Assembly (NCBI GenBank): GCA_911728435.2
Contig: OU452199.1
Coordinates: 3,234,860-3,298,859 of the forward strand
Source: Apoderus coryli
Lineage: Eukaryota; Arthropoda; Insecta; Coleoptera; Attelabidae
DNA length: 64,000 nucleotides
Direction: 5' to 3'
Part shown: positions 58,401 through 64,000 of the stretch, one piece after another
How the letters are laid out: each line of letters opens with the position of its first letter
Numbering within the stretch: position 1 is the stretch's first letter
The notes under the pieces: model-generated
Databases searched by the model: none
What the model saw: the letters and a program-made list of their open reading frames with translations, nothing else
What the model was told of the DNA's origin: nothing
Position numbers and translations under genes: made by a program

Positions 58401-61352
58401 AGTTTATCACCCCTATTTTCAAATCTGGTAACAGAGGTGACGTATCGAATTACCGTCCGGTTTGTATTCTCAACTCCATTCCTAAGCTTTTCGAGAGTTT
58501 AATAACAAGATATCTAACAACTATATTTAAGCCGATTATAATTGATGAACAGTTCGGTTTCCAGTCCGGTCGGTCTACTGAGCTTAATCTTCTGGAATAC
58601 ACACATTATTTGTCACGGGCCTTGGAGGGCGGTTACCAGGTTCATGCAATCTACACCGATTTTTCCAAGGCCTTCAACTGCGTGAATCACCGGCTCCTTA
58701 TTCACAAGCTGGAGTGTATTGGCATGTCGGCACCTTTGTTGACATGGTTGGAGAGCTACCTGACTGGCAGAACTCAGATAGTCCGTTTCAGTGATTTCCT
58801 TTCTGACCCTATTTCGGTTTCTTCTGGTGTCCCCCAGGGTTCTCACCTCGGGCCATTGTTATTTAACATATTTATAAATGATATCAAGCAGTGTTTCATT
58901 CACAGTGAATTCAGGCTCTTCGCCGACGACCTGAAGTGTTACCGGCGTATCGGAGGTCCCACAGATTGTTATCTTCTGCAGGAGGATGTTGTGAGATTTG
59001 TGCATTGGTGTGACTTTAAATGTTTCTAAGTGCTTTTGCCTAAATTTCAACCGAACCAGGAGACCTCTTTTGTATGAATATTTTGTCGACCATTCAGTCC
59101 TAAAATACAAATCTTCGGTCAAGGATCTGGGAGTTTACCTGGACACTTCCTTGAGCTTTGTGGATCACATCAGGCACTCGACTTCCAGGTCTCTGAAAGT
59201 GTTGGGCTTCATAAAGCGTTGCTCGGTTGATTTCAGTAATGTGAATACTATTAGAATTTTGTTCACGACGCTCGTCAGACCACATTTGGAGTATGCCTCG
59301 GCGGTTTGGACACCGTCACACGGTTGCCATTCTGCCCGAGTTGAGAGCGTTCAGCGGCGTTTCCTTAGGTATGTTCACTTTAAGCTTGGTCGTCCGCGTC
59401 CTTTCGATTTTGTATAATTGTTGAATTTGTGTAGTATTGCATGGAATTATATTTGTTATATTATATTGTATGCTTTATAAAGGAACTTTGTCCGTGAATA
59501 AATAAAATAAAATAGACTGTGCAAAAACTTAACGGCTAGCAGTCTTCGACGTCTTTCCAATGAGGTCTCCCCGCACTCGTATAGTAAAATCTGATACTCG
59601 GCTCCCCTCTGCGGATAAACACCATAATCCCTAAATATCAAATATTTCAGAAATCTTCGGTGCACCGCTTTTAGAGTCTCAGCATGTCTATTATAGATAG
59701 GGCGCCATACAATTTGGCAATATTCCAGTCTGGATCTTATAAAAGCACTAAATAAAATTTTAAAAGTCTTGGTGTTATTAAAATATTTACAATTTCTTAG
59801 GATAAAACCAAGCAGCTTAGTGCAATGTCGCGCGACGTGCTCCACATGAGCCACAAAGGAGAAACGCTCATCAAAATAAACACCCAAGTCCCTGAGAACC
59901 GTCTCTCGATTCAAGACAGAACCGTCAATGTAATAATTAAAAGTAATTCTATTGTCTTTTCTCGTATAGGTCACCACATTACACTTGTATATATTCCAAA
60001 TAATGAATGAATCTGATGAAATTTGGATGGAATTCTACTTTTTTATACATTTAAAACAGTTTATGCTAGCATATTATTGAGGGTGGTTTCCGAGGGGGTT
60101 TCCAAAGTCTGTCACTTTCTCGATTATAGCCATTCTTATTAATTATAAGTCAAATGAAACAAAAAAAGAACCGCCTGTTTTACAATACACAAAGAAGTTC
60201 CATATACGATACGAGTTACTGTTTCATCAGCCGGTCATTGGCCATTTGTAAAATTTTATTAAGATTATTAGTTGTTGAGCCATTTTGAATAGTCTTAACG
60301 TATGTACCTATAGTTAATTTCAAATTTTTGTTGAACCATTGCATAGTCCCATAGTATGAAGATTTACGAGCTACAATTTATAAGAAATACTAAAACAAAT
60401 GTAATCATATATCTATATTTCCTACCTGCGACTTCCAATATCTTCATTTTTGTAGAGCAAATACGTAACTAAGAATTTACGTTAAACTAAATTGAAAGAC
60501 TGTAGAAAACTGAAAATATCCTCTACATTTAAATAGATACTAATAAAGTACGATGTTTGCAAAATATTATATAAACAAATTAACTAACAAATTTATAAAC
60601 ATAATATTGATATATTAAACAACTAAATAAAAATACCAAGTTTAAAAATGTGCATCCTTGCTTTTAATCAAAATATGAACGATATCTTATTATTCTGGAG
60701 TGTATAGTTCGAGGTATTTCCTAATAAATTGATTTTATTTCATTTTTATAAATTTTGTTTGTGGATAATAAATAAGTAGTACCTACAACCTTTAAAAACG
60801 CTGACTAAAATCTGAAACGCCATTATTCAACAATTAACCATATAATCTGCTTTGCAGATGAGGTAATTAAAACAAACATTATTCCTATTTTCTATGTTAT
60901 AAATTACAACAAAACGAACTGCATTCAGTTTAAATGTTTAACAAACTTAGCTTAGATATATTTTATAGGGACTATTATGAACTTACCAATATCCAATTTA
61001 GCATCTCCATTCTGTTTCTCCCCATTTTTCACGTCTCCCTGATCAATACCCATTTTCGCAACTACCTGGGTTGTTTCCTCCTCTTTAAGCATCTTTTCAT
61101 CCGCACCGTCTGGTTCACTTTGCAATTTCTCTTTCACTAACAGTGAAGAGGGACGAGAAATTTCTTCATCTGCAAATACAAGAAGTAAAACCAGTTAAGG
61201 AGCATTTCTTTTTTTTTCACCAATAAAACCTGTATGATGCAATTTTTACTTTACTTGCCTTCCATATCTCGCTCGGGTAACGGCTTGTATGTAGTTGGTT
61301 CTCCGTTGTTCTGTTGCTTGCCACCGGATATTACCAATTTCGTGCTATCCAT
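52436..61352 (-). CDS. CD98hc: CD98 heavy chain (4F2hc / SLC3A2-like), 593 aa
   Basis: Nine exons on the minus strand: 61352-61259, 61169-60987, 57351-57162, 56915-56570, 56506-56147, 56091-55918, 55860-55673, 55427-55266, 52520-52436. Phases agree and the total is 593 codons plus stop. The N-terminus is cytoplasmic and charged; EFVGLTKEELMKYANDPFW precedes a single transmembrane helix (about residues 122-144). Next comes a cysteine (about 148, APKC) where the disulphide to the transporter light chain is formed in vertebrate 4F2hc. The ectodomain is the glucosidase-like TIM-barrel fold of the family, without visible catalytic motifs, ending PKSAIVLSYVPPKAEE. It chaperones L-type amino-acid transporters to the plasma membrane. 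The first intron needs a GC donor (GAAG/GCAAGT); the only nearby GT would give a stop. Introns 2 and 8 carry retrotransposons. Confidence 0.95.
52795..53530. repeat. interrupted foldback / inverted repeat in CD98hc intron 8
   Basis: Near the centre, GTCGATCTGACAACACTGTT (from about 53295) is mirrored at about 53372-53391, both arms continuing through a CTCTTTACTACCAG block with about 22 bases between them. The outer part (TGTTCTGTCAGTTCGA at about 52863-52878) is mirrored near 53438-53453. The left arm is longer because about 360 bases (52911-53270) appear to be inserted in it. I see no ORF of note. Confidence 0.65.
53531..53869. other. intronic AT-rich DNA
   Basis: I see nothing assignable here. 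Confidence 0.45.
53870..54850 (-). pseudogene. 5'-truncated non-LTR retrotransposon in CD98hc intron 8
   Basis: Minus-strand translation from about 54850 includes an F-A-D-D box (near 54750), then from 54693 NINKCKF, VRDLGVYVDTALSF, LEYASIIWSPIYQSH and FHVPVFRTNYES, the thumb and C-terminal part. The 3' end on the left shows AATAAAGAATATTATTATTA. The truncated 5' end stops at a perfect hairpin (54851-54890). Orientation is the same as CD98hc. Confidence 0.82.
54851..54890. repeat. 16 bp perfect hairpin at the retrotransposon 5' end
   Basis: GAGGTGCTCCACTGGT (54851-54866), an 8-base loop, then ACCAGTGGAGCACCTC (54875-54890). The arm encodes part of the PQG.. region of the element, so it looks like a short inverted duplication made at the truncation point. 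Confidence 0.85.
54891..55265. other. intron 8 sequence next to CD98hc exon 8
   Basis: AT-rich, with nothing recognised. The donor of exon 8 (AA/GTAAGT) is at 55265-55260. Confidence 0.45.
57590..58078 (-). pseudogene. non-LTR retrotransposon C-terminal end (left half of a split copy)
   Basis: The minus strand reads DCEYLLSKLNFLIPRQAGRL and then TNIMLQSPVHYI, the last part of the ORF. It is followed by a 3' end with ATAAATAAATAAA-type repeats (about 57625-57655). Together with 59518-59985 it forms one minus-strand copy split by the plus-strand element between them. Located in CD98hc intron 2. Confidence 0.78.
58079..59517 (+). mobile_element. non-LTR retrotransposon nested in another copy (CD98hc intron 2)
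   Basis: Plus-strand segments: 58077-58502 (SADLFAAYFQSVYND, KSAGPDGIPPLFL), 58391-59029 ([36 protein letters not shown]) and 58998-59417 (VKDLGVYLDTSLSF, LEYASAVWTPSHG). Two frameshifts, near 58400 and 59010, break the ORF, and the aspartate of KAFD is replaced (KAFN). It ends with an ATAAATAAAATAAAATA tail at 59497-59514. It is antisense to CD98hc. Confidence 0.86.
59518..59985 (-). pseudogene. non-LTR retrotransposon, right half of the split copy
   Basis: The minus strand reads VLRDLGVYFDERFSF, LEYCQIVWRPIYNRH and RRRRLLAVKFLHSL, ending exactly where the nested element begins. The expected continuation (DCEYLLSKLNF) is at 58078 and leftward. The 5' end is truncated near 59985. Confidence 0.8.
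59986..60986. other. AT-rich part of CD98hc intron 2
   Basis: No gene or clear repeat recognised. Confidence 0.5.
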
Positions 61353-61745
61353 TATGCCCTAATTAAGGTAATAGTAACGGGGCTGGGACAGTTTTATAAT
61401 TAGAAAATTGTCTTTCCAACCAAACCAACTCGCTAATAACGATGTAAAATCACTAAACTGAGCAGGATCAATATCGACGTAGACAAATGTGAATGGAATG
61501 TGAAGAATAAATTTATTGATCTGGAACGGTTTTTTGCATTACTTAACAATATAGGTAGGCAAGGTCAATTTTTTTATTATAGGTTACAGGGAATAGAAGT
61601 AGAAGATGGAAAAAAAATGTTGTGTTCCCTAATATGTCGTATTGGTATTGGATGAAACCTAGACAATGCTAGAGGTTTAAACTATAGAGAAGCTATTATC
61701 CCCACTTTACGTCCTCATATTTGGGTTTGTGCCACCATTTTGTTT
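61353..61745. other. CD98hc upstream region
   Basis: This should include the CD98hc 5' UTR and promoter, but no TATA box is obvious. The outer part (about 61645-61735) is one copy of a direct repeat also found at 63775-63872. Confidence 0.45.
61645..61735 (+). repeat. direct repeat Y, copy 1
   Basis: Shares with 63775-63872 the blocks GGATGAAACCTAGA, AATGCTAGAGG/CATGCTAGAGG, TTTAAACTATAGAGAAGC, TATTATCCCCACTT and TGGGTTTGTGCCACCA in the same order and orientation. Noncoding. Confidence 0.8.
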
Positions 61746-61905
61746 ATTATAATATAGTGTGTCAGCGCTTGGTTAGTCCCTGTCAACTAACAACAGATGG
61801 CGTTATCATATACCAGAAATTTATTAATAAACGACTGAAGTTGATAACGCCGTCTGTTGTTAGATGATAATATACTAACCAAGCGCTGAGACACTATATT
61901 ATAAT
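61746..61905. mobile_element. 160 bp MITE with near-full-length palindromy
   Basis: The 32 bp ends (61746-61777 and 61874-61905) are reverse complements with one mismatch; the inner blocks CTAACAACAGATGGCGTTAT and ATAACGCCGTCTGTTGTTAG are also mirrored. Only about 35 bases at the centre are unpaired. The ends begin in an ATTATA-rich context, so the target duplication (perhaps TA or ATTATA) cannot be fixed. Confidence 0.82.
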
Positions 61906-62239
61906 CATTGAGATAAAGGAGTCGCTATAAGCATTATTTTACATTGTACACAAACGGGTGCATTGGGTGGGGCGTAATCGTATACCAATATGGCGGATTC
62001 TCCAGAGCCGCACTAACTATTTTTGTTGACGTTTTTGTTTTTTAATTTGCAGCTTGGGTTTATACTTTATTTTGAAATATTAAGCCGTGTACAAAATACT
62101 TAAATATAGGTAATTATTGATATTTGATACCTAAATACAGGAATAAAAGACGATAGTACTTTCTAAATTATATATTAATACCCCTTAAACAAAACAATTT
62201 TATTTAAATGTTGCGCTATGCTTATCCACTTTCTTTTAA
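61906..62239. other. AT-rich intergenic DNA
   Basis: It contains GTATACCAATATGG near 61981, repeated near 63189. No gene. Confidence 0.45.
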
Positions 62240-63074
62240 CTTAAATAATACATCCTGGTATTAACATATTTAGTCGCAATAGATTCAGTATCAATAAATG
62301 TATATGGTTATCAAACACTGATTGATCAAAACCGTGCACAACTAAATTAGGAAAAATATTACTATTTACAAATTCCTTTAAAACAAGGTTTATTATGAAT
62401 TCTGCGGACAACTTTTCATTAGTAGCTACTACATGATTTTTTATGATCTTTTCGGATTGGAAGCAAACATCTAAAACATCTTTTGAAGGAATTTGTAAAT
62501 CCTTTTTTTGCCTTCATTTTAATAAAAGAATAATACTTATTAATGCATCTCGACATTCTCTGCAAATAATTTGCTTCTTTAAACTAAAAACAACAAATCC
62601 AGCAATATAAACAATAATGAATTTCGAAAATTCAGAAAATGGCCAGGAAGATAATCATGATCTGGATAAATTATATTTGTGTACATTTCTCGTTGGTATC
62701 CAATTAATTCGAGACACATATTCTGTCCAGATATGTCTACGAGCAGGATCTTTAGGAAATATGTTTGTAACACACATTTAGGGGTCTTTTTTGCTTGAAA
62801 GTGATGAAAAAGTAGAGAGTTTGAGAGTAGAAATCAAGTAAAAGAATTTGTAAAAAAAAATAAACTACAATGCACGTATCAATTGTTCAGTGCAGAAAGA
62901 TAATGCTACCAGACTCCTATAATAATGTGTTTTAATGAGTTCGCCGAAAAAAACCCTAAATACGTCCATGTACAATGTTTACAATATTTGGTACATACCT
63001 ATGAAACGTTATTCCTGATATTTTCTGGTCGATTTCACTTCTACTACTGCAACTACGCACAGCACAGGACACCA
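62240..63074 (-). pseudogene. P-element/THAP9-like transposase remnant, internally deleted
   Basis: Minus strand. Exon 63074-62999 reads MVSCAVRSCSSRSE...GITFHR and ends at a GTATGT donor (THAP ligands C-x4-C). Further on, 62757-62650 reads FPKDPARRHIWTEYV and INWIPTRN, the THAP core. Then, in other frames, PFSEFSKFIIVYIAGFVV with KKQIICRECRDAL (about 62650-62530), and DLQIPSKDVLDVCFQSEK through FPNLVVHGFDQS to NHIHLLILNLLRL (about 62500-62255), which match the C-terminal region of THAP9/P-superfamily transposases. Most of the catalytic middle is absent, so the element is dead. It is the second member of the family in the window (see 39827-39897). Confidence 0.7.
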
Positions 63075-63574
63075 TTATAGTATATTGTCAAATAACCGTC
63101 CAAAAAAACACGAAAAACTTAAGTAAACTTGTAAAATACTCGTAAATAACACTATAAACTTGAAAGCACAACAAATGATAGATATCGTATACCAATATGG
63201 TGTACCTGCACCCGCTTTTGGCCACGTTAGAGCGTCTCCCCCCCACCTCAATGATTCAGGTATAGGAATGTGCGGTATCCCCTCTCTTTCTTAATCTAAG
63301 GATGAAACCATTGATTAAAAAGTGACATACTAGCGCAACAAATGTTGACAAGAATGGATGTTGCATATGGCGGACTAGTATATTCGGTTTCGCAGTGGCG
63401 CAGGTCCATACAATATTATTAATAAGCAATAGCATTGTCTTTAAAAAGGACATTTTAAAGACAATGGCAATAGCAAATATTTCTTGAATTCATTACTATT
63501 TTATACAAAATGTTTTCAATCTGCTGGAAGTAGGGAAAAGGGTAAATAATAAACAAAACTGATAAAAACAATAA
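63075..63574. other. noncoding sequence upstream of the THAP remnant
   Basis: It includes GTGCGGTATCCCCTCTCT (from about 63270), shared with the region upstream of the THAP exon near 40050, and a short hairpin ATTGTCTTTAAAA at 63434-63446 mirrored at 63453-63465. Confidence 0.5.
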
Positions 63575-63765
63575 CAAATTCGCTTATATTCACTAACTAA
63601 AGCATTCTAAACTGCAAAAAACCGTAAAACATACAACTTTCTACAACGAACAAGCGAAACAATGAATATATAATGTATAATGTGGATGTTCAACATGGCC
63701 GTCTCCGTCAGAAATTTTATTTACCACAGTCAGCGCAAAGCTCCTGCCTGTCACTTTATATTCAA
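63575..63765 (+). repeat. dispersed repeat X, copy 2
   Basis: Second copy of the repeat at 38330-38585 in the same orientation, lacking some internal bases of copy 1. Noncoding. Confidence 0.75.
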
Positions 63766-63774
63766 AGGATGAAA

Positions 63775-63872
63775 CCTAGAGGTATTGTCTTCATAAAGAC
63801 ATGCTAGAGGTTTAAACTATAGAGAAGCTATTATCCCCACTTCATTTCCTCATGTTTGGGTTTGTGCCACCA
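63775..63872 (+). repeat. direct repeat Y, copy 2
   Basis: Second copy of 61645-61735, with an inserted phrase near its left end (ATTGTCTTCATAAAGACATG). It directly follows repeat X copy 2, so X and Y may be parts of one longer element. Confidence 0.75.
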
Positions 63873-64000
63873 AGTTATTAGGGGAGTTGTATCATATTAG
63901 GTATCAGATAAATTTAAAGACATTTTTATTTGGTTGGATAATAATTAGAGTCCTTTCGCATCTTTCTGTTATTCTTGTAAAAATAAAAACGTGGGAATTA

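Noticed and set aside
1..64000. tRNA, rRNA or other structured RNA genes
   Set aside because: I looked for cloverleaf-like and rRNA-like blocks on both strands and saw none that I could support; a tRNAscan/Infernal run would settle it.

Overview
This 64 kb window is animal nuclear DNA, most likely from a holometabolous insect. A beetle is plausible, but the sequence does not settle this. The genes have many small introns with GT-AG (once GC-AG) junctions, the intergenic DNA is AT-rich, and there is a heavy load of decayed non-LTR retrotransposons. Five host genes can be modelled. I joined their exons by hand, and reading frame and intron phase hold across every junction used.

Layout. 1-2766: pieces of a non-LTR retrotransposon, partly tandemly duplicated, with a 1.17 kb TG...CA element inserted. 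2825-3253: a large palindrome (foldback repeat). 3324-6382 (minus): an ARID4/RBBP1-type chromatin gene (Tudor, RBB1NT, ARID, chromo-barrel) whose 3' end lies outside or was not found. 7720-8380 (plus): a frameshifted THAP-domain relic. 9603-10062: a TIR element. 10132-15092 (minus): a two-exon gene for a 1631-residue acidic, low-complexity, probably nuclear protein. 16130-23815: a palindromic, EcoRI-site-centred satellite split by a full-length two-ORF non-LTR retrotransposon (17614-22086) with intact reading frames.

25552-37398 (plus): a 12-exon, 1461-residue secreted protein with about six cystatin-like domains, an acidic poly-serine region, basic processing sites, and a C-terminal cathepsin F-type cysteine protease with its catalytic residues. 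Its introns hold several retrotransposon fragments. 40300-52005 (plus): TTC30/IFT70, an intraflagellar transport TPR protein of 651 residues in 11 exons. Its 6.4 kb last intron carries a complex retrotransposon cluster with a 392 bp inverted repeat that reads as perfect. 52436-61352 (minus): CD98 heavy chain (SLC3A2/4F2hc-like), 593 residues in 9 exons, tail to tail with IFT70. 61746-64000: a MITE, the remnant of a P-element/THAP9-like transposase, and dispersed repeats.

The host genes do not form a pathway; they are ordinary neighbours (chromatin regulator, nuclear acidic protein, protease/inhibitor, cilium transport, amino-acid transporter subunit). The most unusual items are the multicystatin-cathepsin with its poly-serine insert, the intact retrotransposon inside a palindromic satellite, the inverted retrotransposon cluster in the IFT70 intron, and three separate THAP/P-element-like remnants.
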